Assembly (NCBI GenBank): GCA_964496575.1
Contig: CAZCAC010000035.1
Location: forward strand, 10,275 to 74,274
Length of the DNA: 64,000 nucleotides
Direction: 5' to 3'
Source: CAZCAC01 sp964496575
GTDB taxonomy: Bacteria; Planctomycetota; UBA1135; GCA-002686595
Made by a program: the position numbers and the translations under genes. Positions 52,164 through 60,315 of this stretch are shown here, piece by piece. Position 1 is the stretch's first letter, and every line of letters starts with the position of its first letter. The notes beneath the pieces were generated by a model. The model ran no database searches. It was not told the origin of the DNA and worked only from the letters and a program-made list of their open reading frames with translations.

Positions 52164-53726
52164 TCACAGATCTCCCCGCCGGACGACGAACAGCTCCCCG
52201 GGCCGCGGGTGCACGGCGGGATCGATCGGCGGCACCTGTACCTCGGGTCTCCCCCATCCTATCCGGCGATCGGCCTGAAGCCGCTCCATCGTGCCCGGGT
52301 AGAACAGGATCTGGGCGTAGGTCGGCCGGTCCTTGGCGAAGAACTCCGTCGGCACCGTCTTGTCGTGCCCCGGTGAACCCAGCTCCTCGGGAGAGGGTCG
52401 CATCGAGACCTCCCTGGTCACCAGCCCGTTCCGGTCGTAGACGAACAGCTCCGAGTAGTAGCCGATCGCCCCGATCGCCCCGAAGACGACGGACTCTCCC
52501 GGCTGCGACACGTGCTTCAGCGCGATCCCCATGTCGCGCCACAGCTTCGCCTGCTCGTTCATCAGGTGCCACTGATCGAGCTCGCTGCGCTCGCGGGCCG
52601 GGCCGGCGTTGCGGCGAACGGAGAGCGCGCTGCGCCAGGAGAGCGGCGTGACGGCGCCACCGAACGCGGGGGGCAGGACGGCCGCGAGGCTGACCACCAG
52701 GAGAGCCACGCCGGGCCACCGTCGCCCGCCGGCCTCGAGTCGGTGGAGCCCGGCTCCGAGCAGCAGGGCGACGAAGGGCAGTGACGGCACCAGGAACCGG
52801 CCGAAGGCCATGAAGTCGCCTCCGACCAGGATCGCGTACAGGAAGGAGATCAGCGCGGCGATCGCGATCGGCAGGATTCGCGCCTCGCTCCGCTTCCACG
52901 CCGCGAAGCCGAGGAGGATCGCCAGCAGCACGCCGGGAAAGGTCAGGAGGAAGTGGCCCACGTACTCGGCGCCCCGCTCCATCGCCGCCGCCGAGAAGCC
53001 GACCTTGGCTCGCGCCGTATTGGGGAGCCAGTCGCCGTAGGTCGCGAGGCGCCAGCCGAGGTGGGCGAGGAAGGCCGCGGCGGAGATCACCGCGCCCAGG
53101 AGCGCGGGCCACCAGAGCGGTCGCTGCTTCCGCATCGATCCGATCACGATCGCCGTGCCGAGGATCCACGCGACCCACCACGCGCCGTCGGCGCGCAGGA
53201 GCGCCACGGCCATCGCCACGAGACCCAGCTTCCAGAACGTCGCTGGCACTTCCCGGCCCCAGACGAGCGCGAAGAGCGCCACCACCGCCGCGGCGAAGGG
53301 CATCGTCGCCATGCCGCCGGTGCTCCACACCGCGAGCGGAGCCAGGGCGCCGAGAAAGAGAGCCGCCCCTCCGGAAGCGAGGGGAGACGGAGCGACCCGC
53401 CGGGCCAGGAGTCCGGTGGTGACGAAGACCAGGAGCACCCCGGCGGCGATCGAGAGCACGCGGGCGGTGATCGTCGGCGCGATCCCCAGCTTCAGGCCTC
53501 CGGCGACGAGGAGCGCCCAGAGAAACTCGCTGTAGCCCTCCACCGGCGGATCGACGCCGGGGTTGTACACGAGGCCCTGCCCCTCGGCCAGGTTCCGGGA
53601 GTAGCGGAAGGTGATGAAGGCGTCGTCGCAGATGAAGTCGAAGTGCCAGACGAGGAGCAGAAAGGGCACCAGCGCCACCGCGAACGCGAGCCAGCGCCGT
53701 CGCGCCGAGAGTCGATCTTCGGTCAT
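52164..53726 (-). CDS. Polytopic membrane glycosyltransferase, GT39/ArnT-like (GT-C fold)
   Basis: 520 aa from ATG 53726, with about ten hydrophobic segments. The first external loop has the acidic GT-C motif (FICDDAFITFRYSRNLAEGQ, GLVYNPGVDPPVEGYSEFLW), typical of lipid-phosphate-sugar-dependent transferases related to PMT, ArnT and mycobacterial arabinofuranosyl-/mannosyltransferases. ArnT-type Asp pair DD is at about residues 33-34. The C-terminal 150 residues form a soluble domain (SQPGESVVFGAIGAIGYYSE, RPSPEELGSPGHDKTVPTEF). It probably transfers a sugar from a polyprenyl carrier onto a surface molecule; donor and acceptor are unknown. It is divergent from the sulfatase-family gene. Confidence 0.8.
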   Translation of the reverse strand: MTEDRLSARRRWLAFAVALVPFLLLVWHFDFICDDAFITFRYSRNLAEGQGLVYNPGVDPPVEGYSEFLWALLVAGGLKLGIAPTITARVLSIAAGVLLVFVTTGLLARRVAPSPLASGGAALFLGALAPLAVWSTGGMATMPFAAAVVALFALVWGREVPATFWKLGLVAMAVALLRADGAWWVAWILGTAIVIGSMRKQRPLWWPALLGAVISAAAFLAHLGWRLATYGDWLPNTARAKVGFSAAAMERGAEYVGHFLLTFPGVLLAILLGFAAWKRSEARILPIAIAALISFLYAILVGGDFMAFGRFLVPSLPFVALLLGAGLHRLEAGGRRWPGVALLVVSLAAVLPPAFGGAVTPLSWRSALSVRRNAGPARERSELDQWHLMNEQAKLWRDMGIALKHVSQPGESVVFGAIGAIGYYSELFVYDRNGLVTREVSMRPSPEELGSPGHDKTVPTEFFAKDRPTYAQILFYPGTMERLQADRRIGWGRPEVQVPPIDPAVHPRPGELFVVRRGDL

Positions 53727-53937
53727 CGCGACAGTGTACGGCGTGCACCGGGAAAATCCCGCCCGGACGACGGATGCGGGGCGGACGATTGCCGGCCTCC
53801 AGGATTGGTGATGAGTCCGGCCCGGCGGTAGGATCGCCACCACCACCAGCACCGTGCGGCGGGGACGGAAGGCCATCTCGACGCCACCGGTCGGCCACCG
53901 AAACAAGGCTTCACCAGACCCACTCGCTCCAGACCTC

Positions 53938-55449
53938 ATGAATCTCCAGCACCAGCTCCGCTCGTCGACGCTCTTTCGTCCGCTGCTCGGGCCGCTAGGC
54001 GTTCTCGTGCTCCTGGTCTCGGCCTGCGCACCGGCGGAGACGTCGCGGGCAAGGCCGAGGGTCGTGCTCGTCGCCGTGGTCGATACGCTCTCCGCGGTCC
54101 ACGTGGAGCACCTGGGCTACGACCGCCCGACGACGCCCAACATCGACGCGCTGGCAGCGGACGGCGTGACCTTCGAACAGGCGATCAGCGCCGCCTCCTA
54201 CACCGTCGCCAGCATCCCCAGCATCCTGACCGGCCGCTACCCCGATCGCCACGGCCTCACCTGGTACGACCGGAAGCTGCCCGAGGACGAGGACACGCTG
54301 CCGGAGCTCCTCTCGAGGATCGGCTACGAGAGCTACGCCATCGTGGCGGTGAGCAACGGCGGGGCGCTGCGCGGTGCGCTGCAGGGCTTCGACGAGTACG
54401 TCGAGGTGTGGGTCGGCGAGGGAGGTGAGGATACGCTGACCTTCGAGCACCAGGGGCGCACGGTGCACATCCCCCGGGCGAGCGAGCTGGTGCCCTACGT
54501 GAAGGAGCGCCTCGACCGCCTGGGCGACGAGGAGCGGCTGTTCCTGTACCTGCACATCCTCGAGCCGCACAGCCCCTACAACCCGCCGGAGGAGTTCCTG
54601 GTCCCGCTCGTCGACGAGCGCTGCCCGGCGCCTCCCGTCGACGAGGACGAGATCGAGCTTCGCCTGAACGTCCTGAAGCTCGGCGGGGACGACGAGCTGC
54701 TGCCCCGCTACGAGCGCCTCTACGACGGAAACATCCGCTGGTCGGACCACAACCTCGGGCTGATCATCGACGAGCTCGAGCAGCGCGGCCTGTACGACGA
54801 GGCCCTGATCGCGATCACCGCCGACCACGGCGAGATCTTCATGTCCCACGGGGCGCTCGGCCACGGTCCCCAGCTCTACGACGAGATCATGCGGGTCCCG
54901 GTCGTGATCAAGCCGCCGGCGTCGTACGGCTACAAGGGCCTGCGCCTCCCCCAGCTCGCCTCCAACGTCGACGTCGTGCCGACGATCTGCGAGCTGCTCG
55001 ATCTCCTGCCCGGTGAGAACCCCCTCGACGGCCACTCGCTGGTACCGCTGATCGAGAATCCCGAGCTGCCCTCGCCTCGCGAGGAGGTCTTCATCCGCGC
55101 CCGCAACGACGTGAACCTCTTCGGGCTGCGCACGGCCCGGCACAAGGCGATCCTGCACCTGCCCCGCGTCGGCGAGGGCAATCCGCTCACCGCGCAGCTC
55201 GAGCTCTACGACATCGTGGCCGATCCCGGCGAGCAGAACGACCTGTTCGAGAAGGAGCAGGAGCTCGCCGAGAAGCTGCGGCGCCGGATCCTGCAGCGTC
55301 TCGCCGAGCTGGGTACCGAGCCGGGTGAGGGTGGGGTCGATGCGCTGCCCACCGCCGACCTCGAGCTGCTCGAGGCGCTCGGCTACACCGGGGTCGAAGG
55401 TGAGGAGGAGGGATTGAAGAAGAAGGACAAGGACAAGGACGAGGAGTAG
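53938..55449 (+). CDS. Sulfatase/alkaline-phosphatase-superfamily lipoprotein
   Basis: 503 aa from ATG 53938 with a lipoprotein signal (LGVLVLLVSAC, lipobox VSAC). The core shows VVDTLSAVHVEHLGYDRPTT, then PNIDALAADGVTFEQA, ILTGRYPDRHG, LHILEPHSPYNPP, AITADHGEIFMSHGALGHGP and YDEIMRVPVVIKPP. These are family metal-binding blocks. At the position of the formylglycine site the sequence is SYTVASIPSILTG, with Thr in place of Cys/Ser and no CxPSR, so true sulfatase activity is doubtful; a phosphoglycerol- or phosphoethanolamine-type transferase with Thr nucleophile fits better. The tail (GLKKKDKDKDEE) is charged. It sits with surface-glycan genes. Confidence 0.78.
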   Translation: MNLQHQLRSSTLFRPLLGPLGVLVLLVSACAPAETSRARPRVVLVAVVDTLSAVHVEHLGYDRPTTPNIDALAADGVTFEQAISAASYTVASIPSILTGRYPDRHGLTWYDRKLPEDEDTLPELLSRIGYESYAIVAVSNGGALRGALQGFDEYVEVWVGEGGEDTLTFEHQGRTVHIPRASELVPYVKERLDRLGDEERLFLYLHILEPHSPYNPPEEFLVPLVDERCPAPPVDEDEIELRLNVLKLGGDDELLPRYERLYDGNIRWSDHNLGLIIDELEQRGLYDEALIAITADHGEIFMSHGALGHGPQLYDEIMRVPVVIKPPASYGYKGLRLPQLASNVDVVPTICELLDLLPGENPLDGHSLVPLIENPELPSPREEVFIRARNDVNLFGLRTARHKAILHLPRVGEGNPLTAQLELYDIVADPGEQNDLFEKEQELAEKLRRRILQRLAELGTEPGEGGVDALPTADLELLEALGYTGVEGEEEGLKKKDKDKDEE

Positions 55450-55450
55450 G

Positions 55451-57625
55451 TCACTTCTCCTCGTCCGTGCCGGCGATCACGAAGTCTCCGTCGCTCACCG
55501 CGACGCCCGTCTCGACCTCCTCGAAGCGCGCGGTGACCGTGCCGATCAGGGGCGTGGGGAAGGTGCTCGCGATCTCGAACGGGAGCCACATCCCCCCGAC
55601 CTCGCGGTAGTCGCCGTAGCGGGCCGTGACGCCGATCTGGCCCACCAGCGGCGCCTCCGAGATGCGCAGGTGCTCGAGGAGGCGCCCCGTCTCCTCGCCG
55701 ACGATCAGGGTCACCGGACGAGCCTCGGACGGGGTGGCGCGGACCACCAGCCTCGCCTCCGCCCCGGCCGCGCCGGGGATCCTCATCAGGATCTCGAGCT
55801 TCTCGAACACCTTCCGCCAGTCGCTCACCAGCGTGACGAAGCTCTCCAGCCGGGCCTGCTCGCGGCGCACTCCCTCCGCCTCGATCGTGCCCTCCTGGTC
55901 GTTGGAGAGGGTCGCCCTCTCGCCGTTCCAGGCGACTCGCTGGGGGCCGGTGCCGCGGTCGATGATCAGCAGATAACGATCCGGCGCGGCGTAGAGCTGG
56001 GTGATGTCCCCCTCGATCTTCTGCACGGGCATGTCGAGGCGCCCGATCAGGCGGACCGCGCCGACTTCCTTCAGGCGATCGACGCGGTGCGCGGTCATCA
56101 CCTTCTCGACCACCTCCTCGAGGGGTGGCAGATCGGGAGAGAGAACCAGACGGCTCAGCACGGTCTCACCGTCCGGCTCGTGGATCACGACGCCCTCGAC
56201 GCGGCCGTCCTCGGATCGCCGGAAGGCGAGTGTCACTCGCGGATCGAGCGCCAGCTTCCAGCGCTCCTCACCGACGAAGCGGGTCTCGAGGATGAAGCGC
56301 CCCGGCATCTCCACGGCGAGCCGACCGTCCTCCTCGAACACCGCGAGGTACCGGCCCGCCTCCCGGTCCTCGTAGTAGCCGAGGTACGGCGCCAGCTCGG
56401 GAGCCAGCGTGTTCGGATCGAACGCCGCGCCGCGCAGGAGCTGGTCGACCTTCTCCTCGACGAGCATGCCGACGCGGTGCCCGCGACTCTGCGTGAACAG
56501 GAGCACCATCAACTGATCGTCGGGGAAGACCCAGGCCTGCGTGCCATCCGAACCGCCGTGGCCGAAGGCAACCACGCCCTTGCGCTTCTTCTGCTCGGGG
56601 TCGATCCACAGCTGCCAGAGCTGCCCGTAGGCATTCTCCAGCTTCGCGAAGCCGGTGGGCATCCCCGTCGGGTACGGACCGGGCTCGAGCGCTCGGCGGA
56701 CGGTCCGCGCCGAGAGCAGCCGCTCGCCGTCGCCTCGACGCCCCTTCTTCAACCAGAGGTCCAGGAAGCGCGCGTAGTCGACCGGCGTGGAGTAGAGCGA
56801 TTGCGAGCCGAGCAGGAAGGGGAAGATCGGCGGGTCCGTCGGGGACCAGAAGCGCGTCCACTCCCCCCGGCGACCGGCGTAGGTGCTGGAGGCCCGCTCG
56901 CGGAGGGGATGACCCTCGCTCATCCGGCAGGTCGTGCTGCTCATCTCCAGCGGCTCCAGGATCCGCGCGCGGAGGAACTCCTCCAGCGGCACCCCCGAAG
57001 CCGCCTCGACGACCGCGGCCAGGGAATCCGCGCCCGGGTCGCTGTACCAGAACAGCGTCCCCGGCTCGAACTCGGGGCCGTGCGCCCCCGCCAGCGCCGC
57101 CACCTCGGTGATGTCCTCGAGCTCGTTCAGGTCCTCGGCGACCAGCAGGGTCAGCGGCAAGCCGCCGGTGTGATACAGGAGCTGCTCGACGGTGATCGCC
57201 CGCGAGCGGTCGTTGTCGTAGGAGGCGAGGTGTTTCGAGACCGGATCGTCCAGCTCGAGCTTCCCCTCCTCGACGAGGATCTGGATCGCCATGCCGATCA
57301 CCGGCTTGGTCATCGAGCGCACGCAGAAGACGGTGTCCTCGACCATCGGGCGCTCTTCGTCGCGGTCCCTCCAGCCGTAGGCCTCATGCAGGATGGTCCG
57401 GCCGTTCTTGATCACCAGGAGCTCCCCCCCGACCACCTCCTCCGTCTCGCAGAGCTCCTCGACGTACTCGCCCAGCTCGGCGAGCTTCTGCGGGTCGACC
57501 TCGTGGGCGATCGCCTCGTCGGGGGGGAACGGAACCCCCGGATCGGCGGGCACCTCCTGGGTGAGGGCCGGGGTGCAGAGGAGCGAGAGCACCGCGAGGG
57601 CGGCGGAGGGGCGCTGGAAGCTCAT
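55451..57625 (-). CDS. Secreted beta-lactamase-fold serine hydrolase (class C-like)
   Basis: 724 aa with signal peptide (MSFQRPSAALAVLSLLCTPALT). Nucleophile motif SMTK (VFCVRSMTKPVIGMAIQILV) matches SxxK, FWYSDPGADSLAAVVE provides the YxN-type Tyr (YSD), and FGHGGSDG the HxG block. The fold is shared with penicillin-binding esterases (DUF/Beta-lactamase PF00144-type). After about residue 440 a long C-terminal half (YLGYYEDREAGRYLAVFEED, VARYGD-type strands) adds beta domains. Its function is probably an esterase or D-aminopeptidase; drug resistance is not implied. The stop is 1 nt from the convergent sulfatase gene. Confidence 0.82.
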   Translation of the reverse strand: MSFQRPSAALAVLSLLCTPALTQEVPADPGVPFPPDEAIAHEVDPQKLAELGEYVEELCETEEVVGGELLVIKNGRTILHEAYGWRDRDEERPMVEDTVFCVRSMTKPVIGMAIQILVEEGKLELDDPVSKHLASYDNDRSRAITVEQLLYHTGGLPLTLLVAEDLNELEDITEVAALAGAHGPEFEPGTLFWYSDPGADSLAAVVEAASGVPLEEFLRARILEPLEMSSTTCRMSEGHPLRERASSTYAGRRGEWTRFWSPTDPPIFPFLLGSQSLYSTPVDYARFLDLWLKKGRRGDGERLLSARTVRRALEPGPYPTGMPTGFAKLENAYGQLWQLWIDPEQKKRKGVVAFGHGGSDGTQAWVFPDDQLMVLLFTQSRGHRVGMLVEEKVDQLLRGAAFDPNTLAPELAPYLGYYEDREAGRYLAVFEEDGRLAVEMPGRFILETRFVGEERWKLALDPRVTLAFRRSEDGRVEGVVIHEPDGETVLSRLVLSPDLPPLEEVVEKVMTAHRVDRLKEVGAVRLIGRLDMPVQKIEGDITQLYAAPDRYLLIIDRGTGPQRVAWNGERATLSNDQEGTIEAEGVRREQARLESFVTLVSDWRKVFEKLEILMRIPGAAGAEARLVVRATPSEARPVTLIVGEETGRLLEHLRISEAPLVGQIGVTARYGDYREVGGMWLPFEIASTFPTPLIGTVTARFEEVETGVAVSDGDFVIAGTDEEK

Positions 57626-58042
57626 GGGACGGATCGCTGCGGAAGCGCGAGTTGCCGGGCCTGGCTCGCGCGGTGAGGAACATCGAGGCCAGGGAGTGAA
57701 TTCGAACTGACCGGTCTGGAATTTCCTCCTCTCGGGCCAAACCCGAGCTCGTTCGAGCTCTCCGGTCCAGCCGATCGCTGGACCTCGTCGCGGAGCACCG
57801 GCGACCGGGAGGTGGTTCTTGCGGCTCGACTCTCTCCTGCGGAGAAGGTCCTGCGGTGGTCTTCAGCTCCCACCGCGCCCCCCATGCTCCGCGATCGCGC
57901 CGGAGGAAGACCGCGTATCCGACGGTTGTGGTCACGATGCGTCCGCCTCTCCGTATCGCCTTCGTCCGGGTCGATCCCGACTCTGCCGGACACTCTGGTC
58001 CGGTGACAACTCGTCGACTGTCCATTGCCCAGGTCGCAACAG
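57626..58042. other. Divergent intergenic region between hydrolase and Cys-rich lipoprotein genes
   Basis: About 417 bp. The ORFs here lack protein features and no repeat or RNA gene was recognised. It must contain the promoter for the Cys-rich lipoprotein gene; AGGT before ATG 58043 is the only ribosome-site candidate. Confidence 0.4.
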
Positions 58043-58399
58043 ATGAAGATCCTATCTATCATCCCGGCGATTCTTATCGCCGCCATCCTTTCCATCTCCC
58101 TCTCCTCGTGCGGCACCGCCGATCAGACCAACCAGGTGGAGGACGCTTCGGTCCTCTCGCTCTGCGGCGACTGCGGTGAGCTCAAGGGCACCGACGGCTG
58201 CTGCGACGCGAGCGCCGCGGCCTGTCCCGGTTGCGATCTGGCGAAGGGCTCGCCCGGCTGCTGCAAGATGGAGAAGGGCACCGACGTCGCGCTGTGCAAT
58301 GGCTGCGGACAGATCAAGGGCTCCGACAGCTGCTGCGACGAGAACGCGACGAAGTGTGCGTGCGGCAAGGCCGCGGGTTCACCGGGGTGCTGCAAGTAG
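58043..58399 (+). CDS. Cysteine-rich lipoprotein with duplicated CC/CxxC units
   Basis: 118 aa from ATG 58043. The signal ILSIIPAILIAAILSISLSS ends at lipobox Cys (LSSC). The mature part has 16 cysteines in two near-copies: CGDCGELKGTDGCCD then CPGCDLAKGSPGCCK, and CNGCGQIKGSDSCCD then CACGKAAGSPGCCK. Each half alternates CxxC and CC pairs separated by K/G-rich turns, suited to binding metal (copper, zinc or iron) or to forming disulfides. I recall similar short cysteine repeats in marine bacteria but know no function. It is followed 52 nt later by another lipoprotein gene, which may be co-transcribed. Confidence 0.72.
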   Translation: MKILSIIPAILIAAILSISLSSCGTADQTNQVEDASVLSLCGDCGELKGTDGCCDASAAACPGCDLAKGSPGCCKMEKGTDVALCNGCGQIKGSDSCCDENATKCACGKAAGSPGCCK

Positions 58400-58451
58400 C
58401 GGGAGTCCGCCGGGGTGTAGGCGGAGTGACGGTCGACTCGCGGATGGTCCC

Positions 58452-59078
58452 ATGATCTCCTCGACCATGCCGATCGCCGCACCTCCCTTCCGGTGGACGC
58501 ACCTGGCTCTGGCGCTCTGCTCTTGCGTCCTCGCTTCCTGCTTCGGAGCCGAGCCCGATACCCGGGTGCGCATCCGCGTGGCCGCTGACGGCTCGGGTCA
58601 CGTCCACGCGCGCAGTCTGCTCGTCGACGAGGTCCCGAGCCCGATGACGGACGGCGGCGCCGGCGTGACCTGGGAAGACCCGGCTGCGATCGTCTTCACC
58701 CGCGGGCACTTCGAGCGGCTCGACGGCCTGCGGCTCCACGAGATCGGCTTCTCCCTCACCCCGGCCGCGACCGGTTTCTCGGTGCTGACGGTGACCCTGC
58801 CTCGCGGGCCCGAGGTGCGCTGGGCGCGCGCCCTGAGCTCGGGGGACGGGAAGCAGCGACATGACGCCGGCAACCGCATCGACCCCGACGCCCGACGAGC
58901 GGCCGGCGAGGAGCTCGGACTCGAGATCCAGTTTCCCCGCGAGATCATCTCCGAGGGCCTGCGTCGTCGCGCGGCGGGGGTTTCGCACTCCCGGGAGGGG
59001 ACGAGCGCGACCCTGCGGATGCAGACCGATACAGCGCTCGCACCAGGCGAGGAGCTGGTCTGGATCATCACCTACTGA
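58452..59078 (+). CDS. Lipoprotein of unknown function
   Basis: 208 aa from ATG 58452 (ATG 58467 is possible). The signal LALALCSCVLASC has lipobox LASC. The mature part is beta-rich (VRIRVAADGSGHVHARSLLV, IGFSLTPAATGFSVLTVTLP) with a basic helical section and ends GEELVWIITY. No family recognised. It follows the Cys-rich lipoprotein gene by 52 nt on the same strand, and is followed by a decayed gene fragment. Confidence 0.6.
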   Translation: MISSTMPIAAPPFRWTHLALALCSCVLASCFGAEPDTRVRIRVAADGSGHVHARSLLVDEVPSPMTDGGAGVTWEDPAAIVFTRGHFERLDGLRLHEIGFSLTPAATGFSVLTVTLPRGPEVRWARALSSGDGKQRHDAGNRIDPDARRAAGEELGLEIQFPREIISEGLRRRAAGVSHSREGTSATLRMQTDTALAPGEELVWIITY

Positions 59079-59102
59079 ACGAGGACCGATCGAAGGCGGG
59101 AG

Positions 59103-59262
59103 GACACGCCCCTGCGGATCCATCTCGGCCAAGGGCGCCGTCGCCGCGGGCGACATCGAGCGCTACCAGACCTGGTACCGCACCACGGTCGCCCCGCCCT
59201 GCGGCAGCGGCGTGAACGACTTCAACCTCTCCAACGGCTACGAGGTGGTCCGGGGTCCCTGA
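59103..59262 (+). pseudogene. Decayed C-terminal fragment of a planctomycete extracellular protein
   Basis: About 52 codons ending ERYQTWYRTTVAPPC, then VNDFNLSNGYEVVRGP and a stop. This matches the end of the FG-GAP protein at 22306 (FQCWYRDPAAAGSGFNLSDG), a C-terminal domain that recurs on planctomycete secreted proteins. No start, signal or N-terminal part remains; the frame continues upstream only through unrelated sequence. It is a remnant of a lost or rearranged gene. Confidence 0.6.
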
Positions 59263-59289
59263 TTTCGCTTGACCTGCCGGGCGGAATCG

Positions 59290-59329
59290 GACGAAGCAGG
59301 CCGTGGGGTCTCCCGCGGCCTGCTCCGTC
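59290..59329. terminator. Hairpin upstream of the polysaccharide operon
   Basis: AGCAGGCCG (59295-59303) pairs with CGGCCTGCT (59316-59324); after one mismatch GACG pairs with CGTC, giving a 13-bp stem with a GC-rich loop. No T-tract follows. It probably ends the upstream transcript or is a leader structure for the operon starting at 59392. Confidence 0.5.
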
Positions 59330-59391
59330 GTGAAGGGCGGAGAAATGGCCCCGGGCTGCTGCTATAGTCCCAGCACCCACCTCGCGAGCTC

Positions 59392-60309
59392 ATGTCCCCT
59401 GGCCACACCTTCAATCCCGAGCTGTTCCAGTTCGACCCTGCGGCTCGGTACCCCTGGCTGGTCTTTCCCCGGACCACCCTGGCCATCACCGCCTGGAATC
59501 GGCTGGAGCACACCAAGAAGCTGATCGACAGCCTGCTCCGGCACACCCACGTGCCTCACGAGATCCTGATCGTCGACAACGGCAGCACCGACGGGACCGG
59601 GGAGTTCCTCGAGGCCTTCGCCGCCGGCGCGGACAACGTCCGCGTGATCTCCAACCGGCGCAACATCGGCCTGGCGCGCGCTCACCAGCAGATCCGCGAC
59701 GCCGTCACGGATGGACTCCTGGTGATCTTCGACAACGACATCCGGATCCTCTCCAACTACTGGTTGCTGCACGTGCAGAAGGCGTTCCACGCGTTGCGCC
59801 TGGCAACGGGAGGGACGAACGCCGCGCTCGGTATCCGCCTGATCAACCTGGAGGAGTACGGTTTCCGCTTCGCGCTGGAACGAGAGGTCCTGACCATCCC
59901 CACCGCGCAGAACGCCCTGCCCCGGACCTCCTTCGCAGCGGCCTGCAAGGACGACCAGGTGGAGGAGCGGCGGCTCGACGAGGAGGTGGTGATCGGCTGG
60001 TCCGAGCACCTGAACGGCGGCATCTTCGCCGTGCCGGTGGAGCTCTTCAAGGAGCTGCCCTACCAGGAGCGCTACCCCGACTTCATCGGGGGGGTGGACA
60101 GCTTCTTCTCCAGCCAGATGCTCGAGCGCGGCGCGCGCCTCGGCTACATCGAGAACGGACCGATCGCGCGGCACGACGACTGGCCCTACACCGAGGAGAA
60201 GATCAAGGCGTACGAGCAGATGGTCGGTCAACGCGCCGCGTTCGACGGACACTACGTGCGCTGGAAGCTGCGACAGCTCTTCCGCCGCTTCCGAGGAAAA
60301 ACGGACTGA
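59392..60309 (+). CDS. Family 2 glycosyltransferase
   Basis: 305 aa, cytoplasmic face. The GT-A fold shows TTLAITAWNRLEHTKKLIDS, the nucleotide-sugar motif ILIVDNGSTDGTGEFLEAF, and the metal-binding DxD equivalent VIFDNDIRILSNYW. The acceptor side has WSEHLNGGIFAVPVELFKEL and FIGGVDSFFSSQMLERG. The basic C-terminus (KLRQLFRRFRGK) may touch the membrane. It starts the operon with radical SAM, deacetylase and GNAT-like genes and is followed 6 nt later by the next gene. It probably adds a sugar to a surface polysaccharide or glycolipid. Confidence 0.85.
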   Translation: MSPGHTFNPELFQFDPAARYPWLVFPRTTLAITAWNRLEHTKKLIDSLLRHTHVPHEILIVDNGSTDGTGEFLEAFAAGADNVRVISNRRNIGLARAHQQIRDAVTDGLLVIFDNDIRILSNYWLLHVQKAFHALRLATGGTNAALGIRLINLEEYGFRFALEREVLTIPTAQNALPRTSFAAACKDDQVEERRLDEEVVIGWSEHLNGGIFAVPVELFKELPYQERYPDFIGGVDSFFSSQMLERGARLGYIENGPIARHDDWPYTEEKIKAYEQMVGQRAAFDGHYVRWKLRQLFRRFRGKTD

Positions 60310-60315
60310 AGCACC

